DNA of 64,000 nucleotides from Wujia chipingensis. GTDB taxonomy: Bacteria > Bacillota > Clostridia > Lachnospirales > Lachnospiraceae. Made by a program: the position numbers and the translations under genes. The notes beneath the pieces are model-generated. The model was given only the letters and a program-made list of their open reading frames with translations. It was not told where the DNA came from and did not search any database. Numbering within the stretch: the stretch's first letter is position 1; the number at the start of each line of letters is the position of its first letter. Location: NCBI RefSeq assembly GCF_014337155.1, contig NZ_CP060632.1, positions 1,619,001-1,683,000 of the forward strand. The letters are read 5' to 3'. Shown here in pieces: positions 9,510 to 18,225 of the stretch.

Positions 9510-10828
9510 TATTCAAGCACCACCTGTTCGTCTGTAATCCGGCAGATCTCTTCCCAGCTGTCCTTTGCCACATCATCATAAACCGCAACCGTCACAAATC
9601 CGGCTTTCTTCGCTGTATACATCGCACGTAAGCTGTCTTCAAAAATCACACATTCCACTGGAGTAATCCGCATATTCGCACAGGCAAGCTCATATACGGC
9701 CGGTGATTCCTTGCTCGCCCCCGCCATCGTACAGCTGACGATCGTATCAACATCCGCCATAAGCCCGGTCCGTTCTAGTACCATCTCACTTAAATGAATC
9801 TCGTTTGCCGTTGCAACCGCCACCTTATAGCCATCCCGTTTCATCCACTTTACAAGCTCGCGGGCATATGGCTTCAGCGGAATCGTATTCCGGTATTCCT
9901 CGATCACCATATTCTGGAAATCATTGAAGATCTCCTCCGAAGTCTTCGGGATGTCAAACTGTTCTTTGATGAAGTTCGCCGCCTGAATGAGTGTCATCGT
10001 CGCCACCTGATGGTGAAACTCCATGTCCGGATGGATGCCGTACCTGCCGATATATTCCACATCCAGTGTCCGCCACATCGGCATACTGTCAATCAGTGTT
10101 CCATCCATATCGAAAAGCACGCCCTTTTTACCCTGTAAGAGTGGCATCAGTTTCTGATATAATGCATCAAACGTTTCTGTCTTTGCAAGCATATCCTTCA
10201 CCTGTGCCTTAAGCGCTTCGGTCGCTGTCTCAATTTCGTCCTGCGCAAAGATCGCAGATACCACCGCGACACCTGCCACATCGCAACCAACTAACTGATT
10301 GATATTCTCCGCACTGACACCCCCGATTGCCACAACCGGAATCTGCACAGCACGGCAGATCTCCCGCAGCGTCTTCAGAGGGAGTGCTGTTACATCCTGC
10401 TTGGTCGTCGTCACAAAGACAGATCCAGAACCAAGGTAATCAGCACCCTGTTTTTCCGCAAGCAGAGCTTCCTCTACATTGTGGGCGGATACACCGATGA
10501 TCGCTGCATCCCCAAGGATAGCACGCGCTTCTTCCACCTGCATGTCGCCCTGTCCTAAGTGTACGCCATCTGCGTGACAGACTTTTGCCAGTGCCACATT
10601 ATCGTTGATGATAAGCGGTATGCCATATCTTCCCGTCAGCTTTTTGATTTCCTTTGCCTCTGCAAGAAATGCATCTTCGGAAAGCTCTTTTTCCCGCAGC
10701 TGCACGATCGTCGCACCACCCTTAATTGCCGCTTCCACCGCATCTATCAGGGTTGCGTATCGTTTCTTATTTACTGATTTTCTATCTGTTACAGCATAGA
10801 CCTGTAACTGTTCTTTATTTATCTTCAT
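9509..10828 (-). CDS. thiE: Bifunctional thiamine-phosphate synthase / HAD phosphatase fusion
   Basis: About 439 residues from the ATG at 10828, chosen because ThiE homology (YAVTDRKSV) begins there and a GGAG lies 12 nt upstream; an earlier in-frame start at 10933 would overlap thiD and add a tail without homology. Residues 1-210 are ThiE: HLGQGDM, GVSAHN, YLGSGSVF and VAIGGV motifs, joining HMP-PP and HET-P to give thiamine phosphate. Residues about 230-439 are a HAD hydrolase with FDMDGTLIDS (nucleophile Asp), VATAN and the EDSLRAM acidic motif. The fused phosphatase may remove phosphate from thiamine phosphate or an intermediate; that is inference. ThiD lies just upstream on the same strand. 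Confidence 0.88.
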   Translation of the reverse strand: MKINKEQLQVYAVTDRKSVNKKRYATLIDAVEAAIKGGATIVQLREKELSEDAFLAEAKEIKKLTGRYGIPLIINDNVALAKVCHADGVHLGQGDMQVEEARAILGDAAIIGVSAHNVEEALLAEKQGADYLGSGSVFVTTTKQDVTALPLKTLREICRAVQIPVVAIGGVSAENINQLVGCDVAGVAVVSAIFAQDEIETATEALKAQVKDMLAKTETFDALYQKLMPLLQGKKGVLFDMDGTLIDSMPMWRTLDVEYIGRYGIHPDMEFHHQVATMTLIQAANFIKEQFDIPKTSEEIFNDFQNMVIEEYRNTIPLKPYARELVKWMKRDGYKVAVATANEIHLSEMVLERTGLMADVDTIVSCTMAGASKESPAVYELACANMRITPVECVIFEDSLRAMYTAKKAGFVTVAVYDDVAKDSWEEICRITDEQVVLE

Positions 10829-10899
10829 TTTCTGTTTAATCTCCAGATTTTTACCTGACTTTTCTCTTTTACTCTCACGCCATTTTCCCGTAAAAATCG

Positions 10900-11727
10900 T
10901 TATAAAGATCTGACGTTTTCCTGTATCTGCCATCCATGGTCGATTGGCCCACTCCCTCTGCCGAGATCAAGACCTGACGAAAGTGCGCCACTAAGATAAC
11001 TTTTGGCATAGCTGATACTCTGCGCAACCGAATATCCTTTTGCCAGTCCACACGCAATCGCAGAGGATAAAGTACATCCGGTACCATGTGTATTCGGATT
11101 GTCGATACGGGAACCGTGGAACCAGATCACTTCGGTTCCAACCAATACATCGCTGGCATCCTCAATCGCATGTCCGCCCTTAATCAGCACCTGGGAATGA
11201 AATCTGTCATACAGGCATCTTCCCGCCTGTTCCATATCCGTTTTGGACTGAATCGTCATTCCCGTAAGCAGCTCTGCCTCCGGGATATTCGGCGTGATCA
11301 GTGTCGCAAGTGGAAGAAGCATCTCTGTCAGACAGGAAATCGCATCTTCCTTTAACAACCGGCTTCCGCTTGTTGCGACCATCACCGGATCTACGACTAT
11401 ATTTTCCGCATGCCAGTCTTCAAGTGCTTCCGCGATTGTATTTATCAAGGCTTTATCGGATACCATGCCAATCTTCACAGCTTTTGGCGAAATATCCAAA
11501 AACACTGCATCAATCTGCTTCCGCAGAAATTCCGGTGTCACATCCATAATACCGGTAACTCCCATCGTGTTTTGCGCAGTCAGTGCTGTGATGGCTGACA
11601 TACCATAGCAGTCATTTGCAAGCATCGTCTTTAAGTCTGCCTGTATGCCCGCACCACCGGAGCTATCCGAACCTGCAATAGAAAGCACCGGAGCAAGGCT
11701 TCGATTGGTTAATTTCTTCTCATCCAT
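10900..11727 (-). CDS. thiD: Hydroxymethylpyrimidine / phosphomethylpyrimidine kinase
   Basis: 275 residues, the typical ThiD length. The ribokinase-like fold shows SIAGSDSSGGAGIQADLK near the start, DPVMVATSG mid-protein and the anion-hole motif NTHGTGCTLSSAIA near residue 215. It phosphorylates HMP to HMP-P and then HMP-PP, the pyrimidine substrate for ThiE, whose gene follows directly. GAGGAG lies upstream of the ATG. No TPP riboswitch is visible in the 61 nt before it, so thiamine control must come from elsewhere or the gene is read through from the fatty-acid operon. Confidence 0.95.
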   Translation of the reverse strand: MDEKKLTNRSLAPVLSIAGSDSSGGAGIQADLKTMLANDCYGMSAITALTAQNTMGVTGIMDVTPEFLRKQIDAVFLDISPKAVKIGMVSDKALINTIAEALEDWHAENIVVDPVMVATSGSRLLKEDAISCLTEMLLPLATLITPNIPEAELLTGMTIQSKTDMEQAGRCLYDRFHSQVLIKGGHAIEDASDVLVGTEVIWFHGSRIDNPNTHGTGCTLSSAIACGLAKGYSVAQSISYAKSYLSGALSSGLDLGRGSGPIDHGWQIQENVRSL

Positions 11728-11745
11728 CTATTTGTTTAACTCCTC

Positions 11746-11775
11746 AAAAAATAGAGCTGTCAATGACAGCCCTAT
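11746..11775 (-). terminator. Terminator after fabZ
   Basis: On the minus strand AGGGCTGT and ACAGCTCT pair around a five-base loop, with one G-T pair, followed by ATTTTTTG. It starts about 14 nt after the fabZ stop and closes the fatty-acid operon ahead of thiD. Confidence 0.8.
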
Positions 11776-11788
11776 TATTATACACGAT

Positions 11789-12217
11789 TTATGCGCCTAC
11801 GACAAATGTAAGTTCTGCCGTTACAGCAACTTTTCCATCTACCTTTGCGACAGCCTTTCCAGAACCGATTGGTCCCTTCTGGTCTATGATCTCGCATTCC
11901 ATCTCGATTACATCGCCCGGCGTGATCTGCTTTTTAAATCTCGCATTCTTGATGCCACCGAAAAACGCAGTTTTTCCTTTGTGCTCTTCCTCGGACAAAA
12001 TTGCAATCGCACCAACCTGTGCGAGCGCCTCGATCACGAGTACGCCCGGCATGACATGCTGTGTTGGAAAATGTCCCAGAAACTGCATCTCATTCACGGA
12101 TACACACTTGACACCTTTCGCCCACTTTCCCGGCTCAAAATCTGTGATCCGGTCGACTAACTGGAACGGATAACGATGTGGCAAAATCTCCTGTATCTGA
12201 TTTGAATTTAATTCCAT
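11789..12217 (-). CDS. fabZ: 3-hydroxyacyl-ACP dehydratase FabZ
   Basis: 142 residues, a single hot-dog domain. The HRYPF motif is at 14-18, and the catalytic pair His49 (LGHFPTQHVMPG) and Glu63 (VIEALAQ) fall at the same numbers as in well-studied FabZ proteins. It dehydrates 3-hydroxyacyl-ACP to trans-2-enoyl-ACP. It is the last gene of the fatty-acid operon, 23 nt after fabF, and is followed by a terminator. Confidence 0.97.
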   Translation of the reverse strand: MELNSNQIQEILPHRYPFQLVDRITDFEPGKWAKGVKCVSVNEMQFLGHFPTQHVMPGVLVIEALAQVGAIAILSEEEHKGKTAFFGGIKNARFKKQITPGDVIEMECEIIDQKGPIGSGKAVAKVDGKVAVTAELTFVVGA

Positions 12218-12240
12218 CTTCTTCTCCTTCGTCCTGCAAT

Positions 12241-13479
12241 CTACGCTTCAAACTTCTTCAGCAGAATACTTGCGTTGTGTCCACCAAATCCAAGGGAGTT
12301 GGAAAGCGCATACTCTACCTGTACATTTCTTCCTTCATTTGGAACGATATCCAGATCACACTCTTCATCTGGCACCTGATAGTTGATCGTTGCAGGAATA
12401 AATCCATCATGCAATGCAAGTGCTGTGATTACAGCTTCTACGGAACCACTACCACCGAGCAGATGTCCGGTCATAGACTTTGTAGAGCTAACCATCAGCT
12501 TGTATGCATGCTCACCAAATGTTGTCTTGATCGCCATTGTCTCGCCTGCATCATTTAAGTGTGTGGATGTACCATGTGCGTTGATATAACCAACCTGCTC
12601 CGGCTTGATACCTGCATCCTTCACTGCCATTGCCATACAGGCTGCTCCACCTGCTCCATCCGGACATGGGGCTGTGATATGGTATGCATCACAGGTTGCA
12701 CCGTATCCTACAACCTCGCCGAGGATTTCCGCACCTCGCGCCTTCGCATGCTCATACTCTTCTAATACAAGTGCACCGGCACCTTCACCCATGACGAAAC
12801 CGGCACGCTCCTTATCAAATGGAATTGAAGCACGGTTCTTGTCTGTTGTTGTATTTAATGCCTGCATCGCTGTAAATCCACCGATTGCCATATCGGTAAT
12901 TGCTGCCTCAGAACCACCACAGATCATAACATCTGCATATCCGTCACGGATATAATGGAAGCTGTCTCCGATTGCATTGTTACCGGATGCACAGGCTGTT
13001 ACAACGGAAGAACAGATGCCCTTGAAGCCAAAACGGATCGCAATGTTTCCAGCACCCATGTTCGCGATTGTCATCGGAATATAAAATGGGGAGATCTTGT
13101 CGAAACCACGTCTCTCGCCAGTCTGGTAGTTTTTCTCTGTGACTTCCATGCCGCCGATACCGCTGGAGAAGATGACTCCACATCGCTCTGCATCTTCCTT
13201 CTCCATGTCCAGACCACTCTGCTTAAATGCCTCGTCAGCTGCAACAACTGCATACTGTGCGTAGCGGTCCATACGTCTGGCATCCTTCTTGTCGATTACA
13301 GCTGTTACATCCAGATTCTTTACCTCTCCGGCAAGCTTCACTGCATGGTTCGTCGTATCAATTCTTGTAATCTCATCAATTCCGCAGACACCTTTTTTTA
13401 CATTATCCCATGTTGTCTCTACGTTATTTCCCAAAGGGTTTACAGTTCCTAAACCTGTAATCACAACTCTTCTGCTCAT
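12241..13479 (-). CDS. fabF: 3-oxoacyl-ACP synthase II (FabF)
   Basis: 412 residues from the ATG at 13479, which is preceded by GGAGGG and matches the family start MSRRVVITG; a start at 13509 would add ten unrelated residues and overlap fabG. The catalytic triad is Cys163 (TACASGNN), His in NAHGTSTHLND and His in KSMTGHLLG. FabF condenses malonyl-ACP with growing acyl-ACPs. No FabB is present, so FabF is the elongation enzyme here. It lies 10 nt after the fabG stop. Confidence 0.97.
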   Translation of the reverse strand: MSRRVVITGLGTVNPLGNNVETTWDNVKKGVCGIDEITRIDTTNHAVKLAGEVKNLDVTAVIDKKDARRMDRYAQYAVVAADEAFKQSGLDMEKEDAERCGVIFSSGIGGMEVTEKNYQTGERRGFDKISPFYIPMTIANMGAGNIAIRFGFKGICSSVVTACASGNNAIGDSFHYIRDGYADVMICGGSEAAITDMAIGGFTAMQALNTTTDKNRASIPFDKERAGFVMGEGAGALVLEEYEHAKARGAEILGEVVGYGATCDAYHITAPCPDGAGGAACMAMAVKDAGIKPEQVGYINAHGTSTHLNDAGETMAIKTTFGEHAYKLMVSSTKSMTGHLLGGSGSVEAVITALALHDGFIPATINYQVPDEECDLDIVPNEGRNVQVEYALSNSLGFGGHNASILLKKFEA

Positions 13480-13489
13480 TTTTTCCCTC

Positions 13490-14233
13490 CTACATTGCCA
13501 TACCGCCATCTACACAGATGACCTGACCGGTAATATAACTTGCATCATCACTTGCCAGAAAACGGACAAGATTTGCAACATCTTCGACCTTGCCAAGCTT
13601 CTTCATCGGAATACTCTTTAAGTTCTCTTCCACAACAGCCTCCGGCAGCTTTGCTGTCATATCTGTCTCAATAAATCCCGGTGCCACCGCATTCACGGTA
13701 ATGCCACGGGAACCGATCTCCTTCGCAACAGACTTTGTCATACCGATCAAGCCTGCCTTGCTGGATGCATAATTGACCTGTCCGGCATTTCCACGGACAC
13801 CGACCACGCTGCTGATGTTGATAATGTGTCCACGCTTCTGCTTGAGCATGATCTTTGATACATGCTTGATACACAGAAATGCACCCTTTAAGTTCGTGTC
13901 AATGACCTGCTCGAAATCTTCCTCCGTCATCTTCAACATCAGGTTATCCTTCGTGATACCTGCATTGTTGACAAGAATATCAATGCTTCCGTACTCTTCC
14001 TTTACCTTTGTCACGAGTGCCTGTACATCTTCATTTTTTGCAACATCTGCCTGAATGGCGGATGCCTTCACACCATATGCCTCACACAGCTTTACTGTCT
14101 CTTCGGCACCAGCTGCGCCATGTGCATAACAGGTTACGACATTGGCACCTGCCTCTGCAAGCGCAACACAGATTGCACGACCGATTCCACGGCTTCCGCC
14201 TGTGACAATGGCTGTTTTATTCTCTAATGTCAT
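13490..14233 (-). CDS. fabG: 3-oxoacyl-ACP reductase FabG
   Basis: 247 residues, short-chain dehydrogenase. The cofactor motif TGGSRGIG is at 11-18, NNAG at 89-92, the catalytic Ser at about 142, Tyr155 and Lys159 (YASSK). It reduces 3-oxoacyl-ACP with NADPH. It sits between fabD and fabF with gaps of 10-15 nt, in the usual order for Firmicute fatty-acid clusters. Confidence 0.97.
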   Translation of the reverse strand: MTLENKTAIVTGGSRGIGRAICVALAEAGANVVTCYAHGAAGAEETVKLCEAYGVKASAIQADVAKNEDVQALVTKVKEEYGSIDILVNNAGITKDNLMLKMTEEDFEQVIDTNLKGAFLCIKHVSKIMLKQKRGHIINISSVVGVRGNAGQVNYASSKAGLIGMTKSVAKEIGSRGITVNAVAPGFIETDMTAKLPEAVVEENLKSIPMKKLGKVEDVANLVRFLASDDASYITGQVICVDGGMAM

Positions 14234-14248
14234 AGATTCCCTCCAAAT

Positions 14249-15193
14249 TTACTTTCCAAGTGCTTCTAATAATACATTTAATGAATCGATATCTTCTACT
14301 GAATAAGTAGCAAAGCTGCGGTCGATCTTCTTTACGAATCCGGAAAGTGTCTTACCCGGACCAACCTCGATAAAGGTATCAACGCCCTGCTCGATCATGT
14401 ACTTGATAGAATCTTCAAAATATACGCTGCTCTGTACCTGTGTCTCAAGCATCTGAGGAATTGTCTTATCTGCTGCAAGCTCCTTACCGGTTGCATTGAA
14501 CAGAACAGGGAACTTCATCTCACCGAAATGCTCGGTCTTGAAACGCTCTGCAAGCTTGTCACCAGCCGGCTTCATCAGAGATGTATGGAATGGTCCGCTG
14601 ACTGCAACAGGCACGATTCTTCTTGCGCCCTTCTCCATCATCAGCTCTCCGGCTCTTGTGATAACCGGTGTATCACCAGATACAGTCACCTGAACTGGTG
14701 TATTATAATTTGCAACCTCTGCGATATGGAACTCGCTGTCTGCAAATTCTTCCTCTGCCTGCTTACAGCATGCCTTGATCGTCTCACGGTCAAGATTCAT
14801 AACTGCGATCATACCAGTGTCTCTGCCTGTCACTGCCTCTTCCATGGATTTACCACGATATGCAACAAGGTCGATGACCTGCTGCTCCTCGAATACACCT
14901 GCCGCATAGAGTGCGGAATACTCACCGAGTGAAAGTCCGGCTGCGATCTCCGGTACGATACCCTTTGCTGCAAGAATCTTTGTCACACCAACCGCAAAGG
15001 CAACCATACATGGCTGTGTGTATCTTGTCTGTCCAAGCTTCTCGATTGGACCATCGAAACAACATTCCTTCACGTCAAAATCAAGCTTTACATTGTCAAA
15101 TACCTCGCGGAACTCTGGATATGCCTCATAGAGATCTTTTCCCATTCCGACATGCTGTGCACCCTGTCCAGCGTATAAAAAACCGATCTTCAT
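14249..15193 (-). CDS. fabD: Malonyl-CoA:ACP transacylase FabD
   Basis: 314 residues. It shows AGQGAQ at 8-13, the nucleophile Ser88 in GLSLGEY, the Arg-containing YRGKSMEEA stretch and GPFHTSLM with the catalytic His near 200. It moves malonyl from CoA to acyl carrier protein. An AGGAGG-type site precedes the ATG. No acyl carrier protein gene lies in the 70 nt before it, although that is where many clostridial clusters keep acpP or its neighbour. Confidence 0.96.
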   Translation of the reverse strand: MKIGFLYAGQGAQHVGMGKDLYEAYPEFREVFDNVKLDFDVKECCFDGPIEKLGQTRYTQPCMVAFAVGVTKILAAKGIVPEIAAGLSLGEYSALYAAGVFEEQQVIDLVAYRGKSMEEAVTGRDTGMIAVMNLDRETIKACCKQAEEEFADSEFHIAEVANYNTPVQVTVSGDTPVITRAGELMMEKGARRIVPVAVSGPFHTSLMKPAGDKLAERFKTEHFGEMKFPVLFNATGKELAADKTIPQMLETQVQSSVYFEDSIKYMIEQGVDTFIEVGPGKTLSGFVKKIDRSFATYSVEDIDSLNVLLEALGK

Positions 15194-15263
15194 AATTTCC
15201 TCCTGCTTATCTATGATTATTCTATCAATTTATGCCGTCACGCATTCGCGTGCCTTATCTTAT

Positions 15264-16199
15264 CTAAATGCCCTCACTGTTCAGCTTTGCAAGCTCTGCA
15301 AGGGAATCCTCATACAAGCCCTTCAAGATCTCTGCCACCGGCTTGATCTCCTTTACAAGACCACAGACCTGACCAGCCATCAGAGAACCGTTCTTTGTAT
15401 CGCCATCTAAGACAGCCTTGCGGAGAGAACCAAGTGTAAGCTGCTCTAACTCTTCTCTTGGAACACCCTTGCCTTCCATCTTCAGATACTCACGTGCCAT
15501 CTGGTTTTTGATTACCCGCACCGGAGCACCACTGGATCTGCCAGTCACTGCTGTACCGTTATCCTTCGCCTTGATGACTGCTTCTTTGTAATTGATATGG
15601 ATCGGACATTCTTCACTGGCAAGTAATACCGTTCCGATCTGTACGCCGATTGCGCCAAGTGCAAATGCTGCAACCATCCCTCTGCCGTCTGCGATACCAC
15701 CGGCTGCGATAACCGGGATATTAACTGCATCGACAACCATCGGTACAAGTGTCATCGTTGTCATCTCACCGACATGTCCGCCACTCTCGCCGCCTTCTGC
15801 GATCAGGGCATCCACACCCATACGCTCCATACGCTTTGCGAGAGCAACACCACTGACAACCGGGATAACCTTTGTGCCAACTGCCTTCCAGTCAGCCACA
15901 TATTTCTCCGGGCTTCCGGCTCCGGTTGTGATTACATCAACCTTCTCTTCCACCAACATCTTTGCGATATTGTCGACATCCGGATTCATCAGCATCAGGT
16001 TTACACCAAATGGCTTATCGGTCAAAGCACGGCACTTCTTGATCTCCTCACGGATACGCTCTGCGTCAAATCCGCCGGATGCGATCAGTCCCAGTCCGCC
16101 GGCATTGCTGACAGCGGCTGCAAACTCGCCAAGTGCGATATTCGCCATTCCACCCTGAATAATCGGATACTTGATTCCAAGGAATTCATTTAATCTCAT
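15264..16199 (-). CDS. fabK: Enoyl-ACP reductase II (FabK), FMN-dependent
   Basis: About 311 residues from the ATG at 16199 (AGGAGG upstream, family start MRLNEFLGIKYPI); a longer frame to 16259 lacks a ribosome binding site and homology. It has a TIM-barrel flavoprotein pattern: IQGGM, GEFAAAVSNAGGLG, GESGGHVG and VIAAGGIADGRG. FabK reduces enoyl-ACP with NADH and FMN and replaces the FabI type; it is related to nitronate monooxygenases, but the operon position settles the assignment. Confidence 0.95.
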   Translation of the reverse strand: MRLNEFLGIKYPIIQGGMANIALGEFAAAVSNAGGLGLIASGGFDAERIREEIKKCRALTDKPFGVNLMLMNPDVDNIAKMLVEEKVDVITTGAGSPEKYVADWKAVGTKVIPVVSGVALAKRMERMGVDALIAEGGESGGHVGEMTTMTLVPMVVDAVNIPVIAAGGIADGRGMVAAFALGAIGVQIGTVLLASEECPIHINYKEAVIKAKDNGTAVTGRSSGAPVRVIKNQMAREYLKMEGKGVPREELEQLTLGSLRKAVLDGDTKNGSLMAGQVCGLVKEIKPVAEILKGLYEDSLAELAKLNSEGI

Positions 16200-16292
16200 C
16201 TTTATCCTCCTCACACTATGCCCAAATTTATATTTCATAATTGTGCTACTCATAAGCACAGTAGCTTCAATAATTGATCTGATACAAATTTA

Positions 16293-17234
16293 TCAGAATT
16301 CCAGATACGCACCGCCCCATGTCAGACCGCCGCCGAATCCTACACAAATAAGCTTCATACCCGGTTTGATTATGCCCTTCTGGTTCATCTCAGAAAGTGC
16401 GATTGGAATACTTGCAGAACTTGTATTTCCATACTCATCCAGATTGATATAGAACTTGTCCATGCTCTGTTTACATTTCTTTGCCACGGACTCAATGATA
16501 CGCTTATTTGCCTGATGGCAGACATACAGATCAATATCATCGGCTGTCACACCAGCCTTCTCCAGAAGCTGCATAACTGTCTTCGGAACAGTACTTACCG
16601 CAAACTTGAACACTTCACTGCCAAGCATGCTGACGTGACGTGGCTGCAGATCTTCGTTGCTGCATTCCAGTACAACATCATCGCCCTTTGCACCAAGGAT
16701 GCTGAAATAGCGGTGTGTATCAGAAAGCTCTACGACTGCGGCACCTGCACCATCACCAAACAGGATACAGGTACTTCTGTCATTCATATCCAGAATCTTG
16801 GACAATGTCTCACTACCGATAACCACGCCATATTTCTTATCGCTCTGTAACAGCATGCCTCTTGCAATCTGTACACCATACATGAATCCGGAGCAGGCTG
16901 CATTGATATCGAAACACGGAATATCCTGTGGAAACTCCAATTCTTTCTGAACCATACATGCCACCGAAGGTGTCATATGATCCGGGCGGATCGTTGCTAC
17001 GATCACAACGCCGATCTCAGATTTGTCGATGCCTGCATCCTCGATTGCCATCTTCGCTGCGGCAATCGCCATATCCTGATTCTTCTCTTCTGTAATAAAA
17101 TGTCTTCTGCGAATACCGGTACGGCTGGAGATCCACTCGTCATTTGTATCTACAATCTTGCTTAAATCATCATTTGTCACTACGTGTTCCGGAGCATAAT
17201 GCCCCATACCTACAATATGTAAGCCCTCTTTCAT
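16293..17234 (-). CDS. fabH: 3-oxoacyl-ACP synthase III (FabH)
   Basis: 313 residues from the ATG at 17234, preceded by AAGAGG; a start at 17261 would add nine extra residues. Catalytic residues: Cys114 (NAACSGF), His in VCHQANKRI and Asn in EYGNTSSAS. FabH starts fatty acid synthesis by condensing an acyl-CoA primer with malonyl-ACP. It lies after accA in the operon. Primer preference (acetyl or branched) cannot be read from the sequence. Confidence 0.96.
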   Translation of the reverse strand: MKEGLHIVGMGHYAPEHVVTNDDLSKIVDTNDEWISSRTGIRRRHFITEEKNQDMAIAAAKMAIEDAGIDKSEIGVVIVATIRPDHMTPSVACMVQKELEFPQDIPCFDINAACSGFMYGVQIARGMLLQSDKKYGVVIGSETLSKILDMNDRSTCILFGDGAGAAVVELSDTHRYFSILGAKGDDVVLECSNEDLQPRHVSMLGSEVFKFAVSTVPKTVMQLLEKAGVTADDIDLYVCHQANKRIIESVAKKCKQSMDKFYINLDEYGNTSSASIPIALSEMNQKGIIKPGMKLICVGFGGGLTWGGAYLEF

Positions 17235-17281
17235 CTTATCTTTCCTCTTACTCTCTGTCACTCTCTTCCTGCACAGTCATC

Positions 17282-18223
17282 TTAGATCACATGCAGGTAT
17301 TTATTATCGATCGTTCTGAATTTCTTATAACGATGCTTTGCAACTTCATCCGGGTTCATCTTGATGTATTTGTCAAGCTCCTTCTTGATCGCGCGGTCAG
17401 TTGCCTTGAATACAACCTTATGATTCAGATGTGCACCGCCGATTGGCTCAGGAATGATATCGTCGATCACACCGAACTCCTTCAGATCCTGTGCAGTCAG
17501 CTTCATCATCTCGGCAGCCTCTTCACTGCGGGAAGAATCCTTCCACAGAATGGACGCATAGCCCTCTGGTGAAAGGATGGAATACACGGCATTCTCAAGC
17601 ATCAGCACACTGTTTGCCACGCCGATGGCAAGTGCACCGCCGGAGCTTCCCTCTCCAGTTACAACGGCGATTACAGGCACCTTCAAAGCACTCATCTTCG
17701 CAAGGTTTACCGCGATGGCACTACCCTGTCCGTTGTTCTCTGCTTCCAATCCCGGATATGCACCCGGTGTATCAATAAATGTAATGATCGGTCTGCCGAA
17801 CTTCTCTGCCTGCTTCATCAGACGCAGTGCTTTCCGGTAACCCTCCGGTCCCGGCATACCGAAATTACATTTCAGATTCTCTGCCAGATCGTTTCCCTTA
17901 CGATGTCCGATCACCGTCACAGGGATTCCATGATAGGTTGCAATACCGCCATAGATACTTGCATCCTCCTTACCAAGCGCGTCCCCTTTTTGCTCAAAGA
18001 AATCATCAAAGATCGCATCAACATACTCTGTGATCTTCGGACGCTTCTTGTGACGTGCCAGATATACCTTATCATGGCTGTTCAGATTCTTACACATATG
18101 TATCAGGTCATGACGTTCCCGCTTCAGGACATATACCTTTGCCTCATCTACCAGATCACTCGCCATGATCTCTTCAATCTCTTTATCGATTTCCGCAATT
18201 CTCTCATCTATCTCTTTAATCAT
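17282..18223 (-). CDS. accA: Acetyl-CoA carboxylase carboxyltransferase subunit alpha
   Basis: 313 residues. An N-terminal helical region (EIDERIAEIDKEIEEI) precedes the crotonase-fold carboxyltransferase with DTPGAYPGLEAE and TGEGSSGGALAIG motifs. It pairs with AccD to move carboxyl from carboxybiotin to acetyl-CoA, making malonyl-CoA. It begins 2 nt after the accD stop, so the two subunits are coupled in translation, as expected for a stoichiometric complex. The biotin carboxyl carrier (accB) and biotin carboxylase (accC) are not in this cluster. Confidence 0.96.
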   Translation of the reverse strand: MIKEIDERIAEIDKEIEEIMASDLVDEAKVYVLKRERHDLIHMCKNLNSHDKVYLARHKKRPKITEYVDAIFDDFFEQKGDALGKEDASIYGGIATYHGIPVTVIGHRKGNDLAENLKCNFGMPGPEGYRKALRLMKQAEKFGRPIITFIDTPGAYPGLEAENNGQGSAIAVNLAKMSALKVPVIAVVTGEGSSGGALAIGVANSVLMLENAVYSILSPEGYASILWKDSSRSEEAAEMMKLTAQDLKEFGVIDDIIPEPIGGAHLNHKVVFKATDRAIKKELDKYIKMNPDEVAKHRYKKFRTIDNKYLHVI

Positions 18224-18225
18224 GA

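Noticed and set aside
10829..10933. 35-codon extension of the ThiE-HAD gene into thiD
   Set aside because: It would overlap thiD by 34 nt, is rich in Lys and Arg, and has no ThiE homology; the ATG at 10828 has a Shine-Dalgarno site.
11728..11788. Possible TPP riboswitch upstream of thiD
   Set aside because: The gap is only 61 nt and is taken up by the fabZ terminator and the ribosome binding site; no thi-box sequence is present.
13480..13509. Extra N-terminal codons of fabF
   Set aside because: The ATG at 13479 has a strong ribosome binding site and matches the conserved start; the upstream codons lie in the end of fabG.
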